This document shows positions 32,447 to 43,451 of a DNA stretch of 64,000 bases, one piece after another. The translations under genes were made by a program, and so were the position numbers. The first letter of the stretch is position 1. Every line of letters begins with the position of its first letter. Source of the stretch: Kamptonema formosum PCC 6407 (GTDB lineage: Bacteria; Cyanobacteriota; Cyanobacteriia; Cyanobacteriales; Microcoleaceae); NCBI RefSeq assembly GCF_000332155.1, contig NZ_KB235903.1, positions 2,206,803 to 2,270,802 on the forward strand, in the 5' to 3' direction. The notes under the pieces are model-generated. The model made no database searches, was not told the origin of the DNA, and saw nothing but the letters and a program-made list of their open reading frames with translations.

Positions 32447-35400
32447 TTATTTAACAGGGATAGTGATCTCAAACACAGTACTTTCACTAGGGAGAGAATT
32501 GACAGTGATGCTACCTTGGTGTTTTTCTTCAACGATCTGCCGTGCGATCGCTAATCCCAATCCTGTACCTTTCCCAACTGCTTTCGTCGTAAATAAATGA
32601 TTAAAAATCTTCGACTGTACCTCCGCACTCATGCCAATCCCATTATCTTTAATCCGAATTATTGCCTGTTTTTTGTCATCTAAAAACTCAGTTTTAACAA
32701 TAATTTTATTATTAATTTCTGTATACTTACGCCCTTGGTTTGAGTCTTCTACAGCATCAATGGCATTTGTCAATAAATTCATAAATACTTGATTTAACTG
32801 TCCCGCATAGCATTCAATTTGGGGTAAATTCCCATACTCTTTAATCACCTTGATTTCGGGGCGATTTTCATTGGCTTTCAGACGATGTTTGAGGATCATA
32901 ATGGTACTATCAATCCCATCGTGGATATTGCAGGCAACGGGATGGTTGGTATCCGCACGGGAGAAAGTTCTTAAGCTAGTGCTAATATCTTGAATTCGTT
33001 TCACTCCTTCCTGCATCGAACCGATTAATTTGGGTAGATCTTCCCGAATATACTCAAGATCGATGGCTTCTATTTCTTTTTGAATTACTGCACTATAATT
33101 AGGGTATTCTTGCTGAAATAGATTAATCAATCCCAACAAATAGTTGATATAATCTAAGGCAGGTTGAATATTGCCAGCAATAAAGCCAACGGGGTTATTA
33201 ATCTCATGGGCAACGCCAGCTACTAAATTACCCAGTGCTGACATCTTTTCGCTTTGCACGATGGTGAGTTGGGCGTGTTTGAGATCGACCAAGGCTTGTT
33301 GTGCCGCTTCATATAAACGGGCATTTTCTAAAGAGATAGCAGCTTGAGCGCAAATTAGATTCAGGACTTCTATGCGATCGCTCGTAAACGCCCCCACAGT
33401 TACATTATTTTCTAGATATAAAACTCCAATCAACTGCCCTTGATTTAAAATCGGGCTACACAAAATACTCTGAGGCTGCTGACGAATAATATAAGGGTCA
33501 TTGGCCAAAGTCGGATCGATCGTGGCATCAAACAACACAACGGTCTGCCTGCTGTGCTTGACTTTGTAAATCAACTTCAGAGGAATGTCCTGGCTATCAT
33601 CAACAGGAAGGCTTTGCAAAACAACTGGCTGCGTCCCTACAGTAATTGAACCTTTAATTAGCAAGCGATCGTCTCGCAACAGCATTAACACGCATTTATC
33701 AGCCCCCGCATTTTCAATAACAATAGAAAGCAATGATGAAAGCAATTTAGATAGTTCGATTTCGCCTGATATCGTTTGAGAAGCTTTGAGAATAGCCGCT
33801 AAATCTAAAGCCACAGAGACACTACTATTGCTAGAAGTGACTCCATTGGTGTAGGTGACACTCCCCAATGTGAAGAGAGTTTCGTGAGTGGAGAGAGGAG
33901 AACGAATTTGTTGGAGGATGGGAGCAAGCAGTTGGGGATAATATGTTTCCAAGTTAGTAACTTTAGCTTTAGCACCCCAACGAGTATAGCCATAGTAGGC
34001 GTTTGTCATGTATTCCCCAGCAATGCGCTGTTTACCCCAGTCGAAGTAGAATTTAGCTGCCAGTTCATTAGCTAAGGCTTCTTCCTGTACGAACTGATGT
34101 TCTTTAGCAAGATTTATGGCTCGGTCATAACACTCACTGGCTGCGAATTTTTCACCCAAAACTCGATAACGTTCAGCCTCAACTAAATACCATTTATGCA
34201 AGTGATTCATCGGAGCATTTTGCGCCCACTGATGCAGAATCTTTTGATGGGTGGTAGCAGCATCAAGTAATTCGGCTTGCTCCGATTCTGGCTGGGTGGG
34301 GAAAAGTGCTAGATAAGTTAAAGCAGCATAAAAATGGAAAATCGGCACAAAAATCGATGCTGATACAGCCATCAAACACAGCTTGGCTTGGCTAATATAA
34401 TTGCGTGCATCTGGATAATTCCCAAAATAGTAAGCAAGCAACAATTTGTAGATATAGGCTTGGGCGATTGCTATTAGGTCATGATCCTGCTGGTGTTTAG
34501 GTAGCATCAATGTTTCATTGTAGGTATTGCCAATTAAGCAATGGGGTTGACTGACTAATTCAATCAAGTTTTCTGCTGCTTGTTTTCCCAGATTTAGGTA
34601 TACTTGAGCAGAATATTGTTTCACCTGAGCCAAAGCTACATCATAGTCAGCGAGATCCTGGATCAAACTATGCAGTTCTTCACCACTAAAGAATCTGTTA
34701 CTACTTTGACCACTAAGAGAAAAACCAGCTTGTAAAAAATCTCCAGTTTCTATGCCAGCACGGTAGGCGGCTTTCAGCGTCGGAGCTGTGGCATCCAATC
34801 GCTCTTGGGAATGTTGAATAAAGCAGCCAAATAGAGACAAGACAATGGGTTTAATCTTTTGGGTATGAAATTTTTCTAGTAAACTTAGAGCCAATTTACC
34901 AAAAGCATAGCCTGCGGAAGTATCTTCTAAGAAAGCACACAATACCATCCCATGAATCCCATACCCAGTAATTGATGCCGCAGTATTGCCCGATCTGAGA
35001 GACAAACTCACCATCATCGAACTTAGCCAAGGTAATAAAGCGGGTATTCCTTGGATAATTGGGGAAAACAATATTCCCAGCACTTCTAGGGCTGCCTGAG
35101 TAGTAGGATCGGTCATTAATGGCAGATCGATCAAGTCTTCAACTTGTCTACCTTCGAGTTGCGTGGTAAGGATTTGTAGCATTTTGCTAGTCTTAGCTGC
35201 GTCAGCTTCTGTAGGCAGTTCCACCCCTAATTCCCCTAATGCTTTTCTACCAACTGCGATCGCTTCTAACACATTACTTTGTAAAACTTGCGCTGCAATT
35301 TGAACTTCATAAATTTTAATTTTGTCGAAAATTGTCAGTGCTTCCTGTAATACTAATTCTGCTATCTGTTCCATGCCCTCAAAGTCACCATTCAAATAGG

Positions 35401-37894
35401 CAATTTCCCCCGCCATAACATACAGATTGAGAGTCAATTCATACTGATGTTGCCAGCAGTTTGTCTCCAGTAGCTTGATTCCTGTTTGCAAATAAACTCT
35501 GGCTGCGGCGTATGCTGTAGAATTTCTGGCTTTCACTCCCGCTTGCAAATTCAGTTGAGCTAATGCTTGGCATTCGCTTGGTTGAGTAATTAACTCAATT
35601 CCTAAATTCAAATGTCCGACAATATCAAATAGTTTTTTCTCACGCTCTAGCTCGGATAAATTTTGTTGAAGTAATTGTCCAATTTTCAGATGAGTTGCTG
35701 TTTTTTGATGACTGGGAATCAATGAGTAAGCAGCTTGCTGTACTCGGTCATGTAAAAATCTATATTTGGCTATTTTTTTAGTGGTATTTTCATTCTCCAC
35801 TACCAGTCTCTCATTTTCTTCTTCCTGATAAAACTTATAAACATCGCTTAGCGGTAAAATCAGCCCTTCTTGTAATGCTTTCCATAAATCCCCTGCCGTT
35901 TCCACCTCTGACTGTTCTGAAACAATTGCCAAAGTTGCTAAATCAAAGTGATTACCAATACAACCAGCTAACTGCAATATCTTTTGAGTTGAGGTCGGCA
36001 GTTTTCCTAACTGTAATGCCATAAAAGCCACAACATCATCTGTAACCGCAAGCTGATTCACTTGTGCAATGTCACATTGCCATCCCCCCTTAGCTTCCCC
36101 ACGATCGGAGGAGGTTGGGGGGGTGAATTGAATCAGTCCATCTTGATACAATGCTTTGAGAAATTGGGTCGCAAAAAACGGATTTCCTTTGGTTTTCTGA
36201 AATACCAATTGAGAAAGAGGTAATGCCGAACTTTCTGGACATTTAAGTGTGTCAGCAATTAACTGATTGACTGTGACTTGATTGAGTGGTGCTAAAGTAA
36301 TCGTATTAATCGTTGCTTGTTTTTTTTGCATCTCGCTCAAAGTCAACATCAAAGGATGTCCTGGGTTGACTTCGTTATCGCGGTACGCACCAATTAATAA
36401 AAGATGACCGATATCAGCTATTAAAAGCTGCATTAAGTTCAGCGATGCTGAATCGGCCCATTGTAAATCATCAAGGAATATTACTAATGGATGTTCTGCA
36501 CTGGTAAAAACTTGGGTGAATTTTTGAAATAATAAATTAAATCTATTTTGGGCCGCACTTCCTGATAATTCGGGTGTGGGTGGTTGTTGACCAATAATTA
36601 TTTCTAGTTCTGGAATGACTTCAATAATGACTTGCCCATTATCTCCCAATGCTGATAATATTTGGGTTTTCCATTGCTGAATCTGTGCATCGCTTTCTGT
36701 TAATAATTGTCCGATTAAATCTCGAAAGGCTTGCACAAATGCACTCAAAGGAATATTCCGTTGAAATTGATCGAATTTACCTTTGATAAAATAACCGCGT
36801 TGGCGGACAATCGGTTTATGAACTTCGTTGATAATCGCAGTTTTGCCAATTCCCGAAAATCCAGCTACTAGCATGATTTCTACCCCTCTATCTCCCCCGA
36901 TAGGGGGGTTAGCGACTCTTTCAAAGGCTTGTAATAGAGTTTTTACTTCAGCCTCTCGTCCATAGAGTTTGTCGGGAATGATAAAGCGATCGCTAATATC
37001 TCGCTGTCCTAGTTTAAAGGTTTCTATCTTACCTGTTGTTTGTAATTGTTCTAAACAAATTTCTAAGTCATGCTTAATTCCCAAAGCAGTTTGATAGCGG
37101 TCTTCGGCATTTTTTGCCATTAATTTACTAACAATTTCTGACAAAAGCAGGGGAAGTTGAGGATTAATATCGTGAATAGTTATCGCCTGTTTTGCCAAAT
37201 GACAATGGACTAATTCCATTGCATCTGCTGAGACAAAGGGTAATTCTCCTGTCAACAATTCATAAAATGTCACTCCCAGAGAATAAAAGTCACTCCGATA
37301 GTCAATCCCTCGATTCATTCTCCCGGTTTGTTCGGGAGAGATATAGGCTAAGGTTCCTTCTAAGACATTGGGATTTTGGATTTCCTGTGTTTCTCGTGGT
37401 AGCAGGGAAGAAATACTAAAGTCAATTAATTTGACTTCTTTCGTATCTGGATTAATGAGAATATTAGCAGGTTTAATATCTTTGTGAATGATGCGGTTTT
37501 GGTAGAGATAGTGGAGAATAACTGTCAGTTGGATGGCAATTTGGAGAAATTCTGCTATCGGTAAAATTTTATTGATTTGGCTGGCATCTTTTGCCATCAA
37601 TCGATAAGTTGAGAGGGAAATTCCCCCAAAATCTTCCATGACTAAGGCATAGCTATTTTGGTAGACTTCTAAAGTCAGTGGTTTGATGATATGAGAGAAG
37701 TCGAGATTTTTAGTAATGGTATATTGGTTGCGAAATAGGATAATTTCGTTGAAGTTGGGGTACTCATTTCGTAGTAGTTTGATAACTACTGGTTGTTGGT
37801 CGTTAGTACGGATACCGCGATAGACGAGGGTACGAGTACCTATATAAAGTTCTTCTGTTATTTGATAGCCTGATAAATTGGGGTGCGGGTTCAT
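32447..37894 (-). CDS. Giant Ser/Thr kinase-ATPase-GAF-histidine kinase, copy 1
   Basis: A 1815-residue protein of the HstK-like family. Kinase domain about 8-275: Lys in PVVIKLL, catalytic loop IIHKDIKPANIL, DFS in place of DFG (LIDFSISSLL), ISPEQTGRMNR. STAND-like ATPase: P-loop GFSGIGKT (about 344), Walker B IFLDDLQWAD (about 470). TPR-like helical region about 750-1360. GAF about 1378-1530 (ENAGADKCVLMLLRD). Transmitter: phospho-His in GVAHEINNPVGFI (about 1563), N-box FMNLLTNAIDA, GKGTGLGLAIARQI. No receiver. N-terminal kinase is closest to copy 4, while the last residues match copies 2 and 5. Two palindromic repeats sit inside the frame (36083-36124, 36893-36908). AGGAAAG precedes the ATG. 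Confidence 0.95.
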   Translation of the reverse strand: MNPHPNLSGYQITEELYIGTRTLVYRGIRTNDQQPVVIKLLRNEYPNFNEIILFRNQYTITKNLDFSHIIKPLTLEVYQNSYALVMEDFGGISLSTYRLMAKDASQINKILPIAEFLQIAIQLTVILHYLYQNRIIHKDIKPANILINPDTKEVKLIDFSISSLLPRETQEIQNPNVLEGTLAYISPEQTGRMNRGIDYRSDFYSLGVTFYELLTGELPFVSADAMELVHCHLAKQAITIHDINPQLPLLLSEIVSKLMAKNAEDRYQTALGIKHDLEICLEQLQTTGKIETFKLGQRDISDRFIIPDKLYGREAEVKTLLQAFERVANPPIGGDRGVEIMLVAGFSGIGKTAIINEVHKPIVRQRGYFIKGKFDQFQRNIPLSAFVQAFRDLIGQLLTESDAQIQQWKTQILSALGDNGQVIIEVIPELEIIIGQQPPTPELSGSAAQNRFNLLFQKFTQVFTSAEHPLVIFLDDLQWADSASLNLMQLLIADIGHLLLIGAYRDNEVNPGHPLMLTLSEMQKKQATINTITLAPLNQVTVNQLIADTLKCPESSALPLSQLVFQKTKGNPFFATQFLKALYQDGLIQFTPPTSSDRGEAKGGWQCDIAQVNQLAVTDDVVAFMALQLGKLPTSTQKILQLAGCIGNHFDLATLAIVSEQSEVETAGDLWKALQEGLILPLSDVYKFYQEEENERLVVENENTTKKIAKYRFLHDRVQQAAYSLIPSHQKTATHLKIGQLLQQNLSELEREKKLFDIVGHLNLGIELITQPSECQALAQLNLQAGVKARNSTAYAAARVYLQTGIKLLETNCWQHQYELTLNLYVMAGEIAYLNGDFEGMEQIAELVLQEALTIFDKIKIYEVQIAAQVLQSNVLEAIAVGRKALGELGVELPTEADAAKTSKMLQILTTQLEGRQVEDLIDLPLMTDPTTQAALEVLGILFSPIIQGIPALLPWLSSMMVSLSLRSGNTAASITGYGIHGMVLCAFLEDTSAGYAFGKLALSLLEKFHTQKIKPIVLSLFGCFIQHSQERLDATAPTLKAAYRAGIETGDFLQAGFSLSGQSSNRFFSGEELHSLIQDLADYDVALAQVKQYSAQVYLNLGKQAAENLIELVSQPHCLIGNTYNETLMLPKHQQDHDLIAIAQAYIYKLLLAYYFGNYPDARNYISQAKLCLMAVSASIFVPIFHFYAALTYLALFPTQPESEQAELLDAATTHQKILHQWAQNAPMNHLHKWYLVEAERYRVLGEKFAASECYDRAINLAKEHQFVQEEALANELAAKFYFDWGKQRIAGEYMTNAYYGYTRWGAKAKVTNLETYYPQLLAPILQQIRSPLSTHETLFTLGSVTYTNGVTSSNSSVSVALDLAAILKASQTISGEIELSKLLSSLLSIVIENAGADKCVLMLLRDDRLLIKGSITVGTQPVVLQSLPVDDSQDIPLKLIYKVKHSRQTVVLFDATIDPTLANDPYIIRQQPQSILCSPILNQGQLIGVLYLENNVTVGAFTSDRIEVLNLICAQAAISLENARLYEAAQQALVDLKHAQLTIVQSEKMSALGNLVAGVAHEINNPVGFIAGNIQPALDYINYLLGLINLFQQEYPNYSAVIQKEIEAIDLEYIREDLPKLIGSMQEGVKRIQDISTSLRTFSRADTNHPVACNIHDGIDSTIMILKHRLKANENRPEIKVIKEYGNLPQIECYAGQLNQVFMNLLTNAIDAVEDSNQGRKYTEINNKIIVKTEFLDDKKQAIIRIKDNGIGMSAEVQSKIFNHLFTTKAVGKGTGLGLAIARQIVEEKHQGSITVNSLPSESTVFEITIPVK
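36083..36124. repeat. Palindromic repeat inserted in frame in copy 1 (ATPase-to-TPR part)
   Basis: TCCCCCCTTAGCTTCCCC and, 20 bp on, GGAGGTTGGGGGGG form an inverted pair. It encodes a PPTSSDRGEAKGG stretch between conserved IQF and WQCD, where copies 2 and 5 have only about six other residues. Confidence 0.7.
36893..36908. repeat. Short palindrome before the P-loop of copy 1
   Basis: TCCCCCGATAGGGGGG encodes NPPIGGDRG just before VEIMLVAGFSG. The same site holds longer repeats in copies 2 and 5 and no repeat in copies 3 and 4. Confidence 0.6.
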
Positions 37895-37979
37895 AATTCT
37901 TTCCTACTCTATTAGACAACCTTTGAATTAGAATATTATACAGCTTGTCCGATCTGGCTTTATTCCTAATTATATTCTA

Positions 37980-40900
37980 TTATTTAACAGGGAGAGCAAT
38001 CTCAAACACAGTACCCTCACTAGGTACAGAATTAACCGTAATTTGTCCCTGATGTTTTTCGACGACAATTTGCTGCGCGATCGCTAACCCCAATCCCGTG
38101 CCTTTACCAACGGCTTTGGTTGTAAATAAGTGGTCAAATATCTTTCCTTTGACTGATTCAGTCATTCCATAACCGTTATCAGCAATACTAATCTTGACCT
38201 GATTATCTACTAAAGTAGTGTGAATAGTAATGCGATTGGGATTAGCCTTAATTTCTGCAAAACTCCGCCCAATATTTGATTCTTCCAAGGCATCGATCGC
38301 ATTGGCAAGAATGTTAATAAACACCTGGTTAAGCTGTCCAGGGAAACATTCGATCGCTGGAATATTCCCATAGTCTTTGACTACTTCAATGGCGGGTCGC
38401 TCATCGTTCGCTTTCAATCGATATTTGAGGATTAAGATCGTGCTATCTATCCCCTCGTGGATATTGAATGGCACTTTGTAGTCTTTATCAGATCGAGAAA
38501 AGGTGCGGAGTGAAGTGCTGATACTTTTGATGCGATCGCAACCCAACTGCATCGAGTCAATCATTTTGGGCAAGTCTTCGATAATATAGTCTAAATCGAT
38601 ATCTTCGGCATGGTCGGCAATCTCTGTTTCTAGGGCGCGTTCGCGATATAAATTTAGATGTTCCGTTAAGTCTTGAACCGTGCATTTAGCTTCATTCAAA
38701 TTGCCAGCAATAAAGCCAACGGGGTTATTAATTTCATGAGCAACGCCAGCAACTAAGTTACCCAAAGCCGACATCTTTTCGCTTTGAATCATTTGCAATT
38801 GAGTTTGCTGCAAGTCATGCAAGGCTTCCTCTAGCTGCTGAGAATAGGTTTGCGCCTGTTCGTAAAGTCGCGCATTTTCTAGGGAGATAGCAGCTTGAGT
38901 GCAAAGTAGATTGAGGAGCTCAACGCGATCGCTTGTAAACGCCCCCGTTACTAAATTATTTTCTAGATATAAAATGCCCCTAAACTTACCTTGATGCAAA
39001 ATCGGGCTGCACAAAATACTCTTAGGCTGCTGACTCATGATATAAGAATCGTTTGCTAAAGTCGGATCGGCACTGGCATCAAATAGCACAACGGTCTGCC
39101 TGTTATGCTTGACTTTGTAAATCAGCTTCAGCGGAATATCCTGGCTATCATCAACAGGAAGGCTTTGCAACACAACTGGCTGCGTCCCTATAGTAATTGA
39201 CCCTTTAATCAGCAGGTGATGGTCTCGCAACAGCATTAACACGCATTTATCAGCCCCCGCATTTTCAATAACAATAGAAAGCAATGATGAAAGCAGTTTG
39301 GACAGTTCGATTTCGCCTGAGATCGTTTGAGAAGCTTCAAGAATAGCAGCTAAATCTAGAGTTCCAGAGACACTGCTACTCTGGGAAGTCGCGGAACTGG
39401 TAGAAGTGAGACTCCTCAGTGTGAAGATAGTTTCGTTAGTTGACAGGGGAGAACTGGTTTGCTGGAGGATGGGAGCAAGCAATTGGGGATAGCGTTTTTC
39501 GAGGTCAGCAACTTTGGCTTTCGCACCCCAACGAGCATAACAATAGTAAGCTTCTTGCATATATATTTGAGCGATTTTTTGTTTATTCCAATTGAGATAA
39601 AATTTAGCGGCTAATTCATTTGCTAAAGCTTCTTCTTGAATATATTCGTTTTCTTTGGCTCCCAAGATAGCCCGATCGTATAGCTCAATGGCTGTGAATT
39701 TCTGTCCTAAAACTCGACATTTTTCTGCTGCTACGAGATCTACTTTATGCTGGTGATTCATGGGTGCATAATCCGCCCAATGCTGTAACTTAGTTTGGTT
39801 TTCTGCCACCCGTTCTAATAGAGTTGATACTTCCCCTAACGGTTGACTCAATAGTTCTAGAGCTACCAAAGAATCATAGAAATAAAACGCAGGTTCGGCA
39901 ACTGTTCCTGCACCCGCCATGAAATAGTTTCTGCACTCAAGGGCATTGTTATTAGCTGGCTCAACTTCCCCAAATAAAAAGCAAAGCATCAACTTATATG
40001 AGTGGAAAACATATAATCCACATATATCGTTTGCCGACTGCAACCCGGGGAGAAATTCTGTTTCTTGGAAAGCCGATCCAGACAAGATGGTGGGATGCTC
40101 TGCCAAACCTAATAAATTTGAAACCACTTGCCAATAAATCAGACAGTAATTAGCTGCTCCCAATTGCTTCAGTTGCACTAAAGCATGGTAGTAAGTGCGT
40201 GTATCTTCCTCCAAGTTAGCAAGCGGTTGACCGCACCAAGAAGAAATTAAACATAAATTGTGAACCGCATATCCAGCGTATTCCAGGTTCCCAACTTCTA
40301 GCCCAAGGGTATAACTCTCACTCAAGAGGGGTAACATTTCTTTGAGGTGAGATTTGCGGTGGAGGATAAAACTTCCCAGCAGGAAAAATACTTCCAGTTT
40401 AGTTGCTTTATCATCGAACTTTGCCGCCACATTCAATGCCAAATTTCCAAACTGTGTAGCTAAATCTATATTCTGCATATTACAGAGAACTAAGCTGTAA
40501 CAAGTATAGTTAGTAGCAGAAACAGATATATTGCCGTGCCGCAGGAATAATTTGACTAACAAGGTAGCTAGTAATGGATACAAAAGAGATCCACAGGTGT
40601 AAGCTGCTGCCATGATGCTGCTGGCAATCCGGGTAATGGCGATTTTATTTGCATCTGTCATCACTGGGAGGTAGACAAAATCTGCAATTTGGCGATCGCC
40701 AATTAGTTCGCTAATTTCTTGGATTGACTGTTGAATATCTGCGGGTGTAGGTGATTCGATAATGTTTGCGCCCAACTGTTGCAAGATATTGATGCCGATC
40801 GCCAACACTTCATCGAGTTGGCTCTGGGAAGTCTTACCTTGAATTCTAATGCGGTAAACATTGACCTGTTCTAGTAAAGAATGTGCTTGTTCGATGACAA

Positions 40901-43388
40901 TATCGATAAACTGTTCCATCGCTTCAAAGTCACCGCATAGCATGGCGACTTCCGCCGCTAATTCATGAAAAGCGAGGCTGATTTCATACTGTTGTTGCCA
41001 AGCATTTTCTCCTAACAAAGATAATCCTAATGCACCATATTCACGCGCTGCTTGATAGGCGGTTGAAGTTTTAGCTTTGCGACAGGCAATTAAATTGAGT
41101 TGGGCTAATTCTTCTCGTTCTGTTGGTTGGGTAATTAAAACAGTTCCGTGATTTAATTGATTGACAATTTCAAAAATACGGTCTTCTCTTGCTTGTTCGG
41201 AAATCTGTTGCAGCAGCAGTTGTCCGATTTGGTAATGAGTCGCCTGTTTTTGGTCATCTGGAATTAGGGAATAGGCTGCTTGTTGAACGCGATCGTGTAA
41301 AAAATTGTAGGTAACATTTTGAGACTTTTCTGAAGTAACGGCTTGACCTTCTGCCCCTACATAAAATTTATAAACATCACCAATCGGTAAAATCAAACCT
41401 TCTTGCAATGCTTTCCATAAATTGGCTGCGGTTTCTACTTCTGAGTGTTCTGAAACAATTGCTAATGTTGTGAGATCGAACTGATTGCCAATACAAGCGG
41501 CTAACTTCAGAATATTCTGGGTTGCTAAGGCTAACTTCTCTAACTGCAACCCCATAAATTCTACAACATCATCGGTCAAGGCTTGTTGATTAATCTGGGA
41601 CAGATCGCATTGCCAACAGCCTAACTCCAAGTTAAACTGAATGAGATTTTCTTCGTGTAGGGCTTTGAGAAATTGGGTGGCAAAGAATGGGTTGCCTTGA
41701 GTTTTTTGATAGACTAATTGTGAAAGGGGTAATGCCAAATTTTCTGTACTTTTTAGGGTATCAGCGACTAATTGATTGATTTGGGATTGACTCAGGGGTG
41801 TTAAAGTAATAGTATTAATGGCGGCTTGATTTTTTTGAATTTCGCTCAAAGTCAGCATTAATAGATGGGCTGGATTGACTTCGTTATCCCGATAAGCACC
41901 AATGATGAAAAGATGACCTGTATCATTCACTAATAATTGCATCAACTTTAATGATGCTGAATCAGCCCATTGTAAATCATCTAAAAACATCACTAATGGA
42001 TGGTCGGCACTGGTAAAAACTTGGGTAAAGTTTTGAAATAATAAATTAAAGCGATTTTGGGCTGCTGTTCCTGATAATTCTACTGCTGGTGGTTGTTCCC
42101 CAATGATTTTTTCTAATTCGGGAATGACTTCAATAATTACCTGACCGTTGTCTCCGACAGTTTCTAATATTTGATTTTTCCAGTGCTGAATCTGTGGATC
42201 GCTTTCGGTTAACAATTGTCCCATTAAATTCCGAAATGCTTGTACAAAAGCAGAGAAGGGAATATTGCGTTGAAATTGGTCAAATTTTCCTTTGATAAAA
42301 TAACCGCGTTGCCGAACAATTGGTTTATGAACTTCGTTGACAACGGCTGTTTTCCCAATACCCGAAAAACCTGCTACCAGCATCATTTCTACCCCCTTAT
42401 TTCCCCCCTTAGCAAGGGGGGCTTCAGGGGGGTTAGCGACTCGCTCAAATGCTTGCAGTAAAGTTTCTGCTTCGGTTTCTCGTCCATAGAGCTTGTCGGG
42501 GATGATGAAGCGATCGCACACATCCCTACTGGCAATTTCAAAACTTGAAATCTCACCAGCTTCTCTTAACTGAGTTAAACATTTTTCTAAATCAAATTTC
42601 AGTCCTAATGCACTCTGATACCTATCTTCAGCATTTTTTGCCATCAACTTCTTGACAATTTCTGAAAGGATAGGGGGAATTTGTGGATTAATTTCATGGG
42701 CAAATGGCGATTTTTTGGCGATATGAGAATGTACCAATTCCATTGCCTCATTGGATGCAAATGGTAACTCACCTGTGAGTAATTCAAAGAACGTTACACC
42801 CAAAGAATAAAAATCTGTGCGATAATCAATCCCTCGATTCATTCTCCCGGTTTGTTCGGGAGATATATAAGCTAGTGTTCCTTCTAATACGTTGGGATTA
42901 ACTAGGGTTTGGGTTTCTCTGGGTAATAAAGATGCGATACTAAAGTCGATTAATTTTACTTGTTTGGTTTCAGGATTAATTAAAATATTGCTGGGTTTGA
43001 TATCTTTATGAATTATCCGCTCATGGTAGAGTAAGTCTAAGGTGTTACAGAGGACGATCGCTATCACTAAAAACTCCTCTAAAGAGGCGACACTCTGATT
43101 TTTGCTGAAATAATCCTTGAGAGAAATTCCCCCAAAGTCTTCCATCACCAAGGCATAACTATTGTGGTAGGTTTCTAAGCTATAGGTTTGGATGATTAGT
43201 GGCGATCTAAGATTTTTGGCGATCGTGTACTGATTGCGAAATTGGACTAATTCGTTAAAGGTGGGATAGGTATTTTTCAGCAGTTTGATGGCTACTGGTA
43301 ATGAGTCCACCTGGCGCTCACCCCGATACACAATAGTCCTCGAACCGTTGTACAATTCCGTATTGAATTGATATTCAGACAAATTCAT
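37980..43388 (-). CDS. Giant Ser/Thr kinase-ATPase-GAF-histidine kinase, copy 2
   Basis: About 1802 residues from the ATG at 43388, chosen because GGAGGA lies seven bases before it; a GTG 15 bases upstream overlaps that site. Kinase (1-265) with AIKLLKN, IIHKDIKPSNIL and LIDFSIASLL. P-loop GFSGIGKT near 340 is preceded by a repeat-encoded NPPEAPLAKGGNKG. Walker B MFLDDLQWAD; TPR-like region to about 1350; GAF about 1365-1515; coiled coil; transmitter with GVAHEINNPVGFI (about 1550). The transmitter is the second subtype (GNLNEAK, YIIEDLPKMIDSMQLGCDRI, NIHEGIDSTILILKYRLKAN), shared with copy 6 only, though its extreme C terminus (SVPSEGTVFEIALPVK) matches copies 1 and 5. 85 bp separate it from copy 1. 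Confidence 0.95.
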   Translation of the reverse strand: MNLSEYQFNTELYNGSRTIVYRGERQVDSLPVAIKLLKNTYPTFNELVQFRNQYTIAKNLRSPLIIQTYSLETYHNSYALVMEDFGGISLKDYFSKNQSVASLEEFLVIAIVLCNTLDLLYHERIIHKDIKPSNILINPETKQVKLIDFSIASLLPRETQTLVNPNVLEGTLAYISPEQTGRMNRGIDYRTDFYSLGVTFFELLTGELPFASNEAMELVHSHIAKKSPFAHEINPQIPPILSEIVKKLMAKNAEDRYQSALGLKFDLEKCLTQLREAGEISSFEIASRDVCDRFIIPDKLYGRETEAETLLQAFERVANPPEAPLAKGGNKGVEMMLVAGFSGIGKTAVVNEVHKPIVRQRGYFIKGKFDQFQRNIPFSAFVQAFRNLMGQLLTESDPQIQHWKNQILETVGDNGQVIIEVIPELEKIIGEQPPAVELSGTAAQNRFNLLFQNFTQVFTSADHPLVMFLDDLQWADSASLKLMQLLVNDTGHLFIIGAYRDNEVNPAHLLMLTLSEIQKNQAAINTITLTPLSQSQINQLVADTLKSTENLALPLSQLVYQKTQGNPFFATQFLKALHEENLIQFNLELGCWQCDLSQINQQALTDDVVEFMGLQLEKLALATQNILKLAACIGNQFDLTTLAIVSEHSEVETAANLWKALQEGLILPIGDVYKFYVGAEGQAVTSEKSQNVTYNFLHDRVQQAAYSLIPDDQKQATHYQIGQLLLQQISEQAREDRIFEIVNQLNHGTVLITQPTEREELAQLNLIACRKAKTSTAYQAAREYGALGLSLLGENAWQQQYEISLAFHELAAEVAMLCGDFEAMEQFIDIVIEQAHSLLEQVNVYRIRIQGKTSQSQLDEVLAIGINILQQLGANIIESPTPADIQQSIQEISELIGDRQIADFVYLPVMTDANKIAITRIASSIMAAAYTCGSLLYPLLATLLVKLFLRHGNISVSATNYTCYSLVLCNMQNIDLATQFGNLALNVAAKFDDKATKLEVFFLLGSFILHRKSHLKEMLPLLSESYTLGLEVGNLEYAGYAVHNLCLISSWCGQPLANLEEDTRTYYHALVQLKQLGAANYCLIYWQVVSNLLGLAEHPTILSGSAFQETEFLPGLQSANDICGLYVFHSYKLMLCFLFGEVEPANNNALECRNYFMAGAGTVAEPAFYFYDSLVALELLSQPLGEVSTLLERVAENQTKLQHWADYAPMNHQHKVDLVAAEKCRVLGQKFTAIELYDRAILGAKENEYIQEEALANELAAKFYLNWNKQKIAQIYMQEAYYCYARWGAKAKVADLEKRYPQLLAPILQQTSSPLSTNETIFTLRSLTSTSSATSQSSSVSGTLDLAAILEASQTISGEIELSKLLSSLLSIVIENAGADKCVLMLLRDHHLLIKGSITIGTQPVVLQSLPVDDSQDIPLKLIYKVKHNRQTVVLFDASADPTLANDSYIMSQQPKSILCSPILHQGKFRGILYLENNLVTGAFTSDRVELLNLLCTQAAISLENARLYEQAQTYSQQLEEALHDLQQTQLQMIQSEKMSALGNLVAGVAHEINNPVGFIAGNLNEAKCTVQDLTEHLNLYRERALETEIADHAEDIDLDYIIEDLPKMIDSMQLGCDRIKSISTSLRTFSRSDKDYKVPFNIHEGIDSTILILKYRLKANDERPAIEVVKDYGNIPAIECFPGQLNQVFINILANAIDALEESNIGRSFAEIKANPNRITIHTTLVDNQVKISIADNGYGMTESVKGKIFDHLFTTKAVGKGTGLGLAIAQQIVVEKHQGQITVNSVPSEGTVFEIALPVK
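42402..42433. repeat. Single 33-bp-type palindromic repeat in copy 2
   Basis: TCCCCCCTTAGCAAGGGGGG followed by CTTCAGGGGGG. One unit of the repeat that is present six times in copy 5, at the equivalent codon position before the P-loop. Confidence 0.8.
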
Positions 43389-43451
43389 AGTGACTTCCTC
43401 CACTTTGGTGTAATGGTGATTTTTAGATGATTTTTACTTGAGATGCTAGCT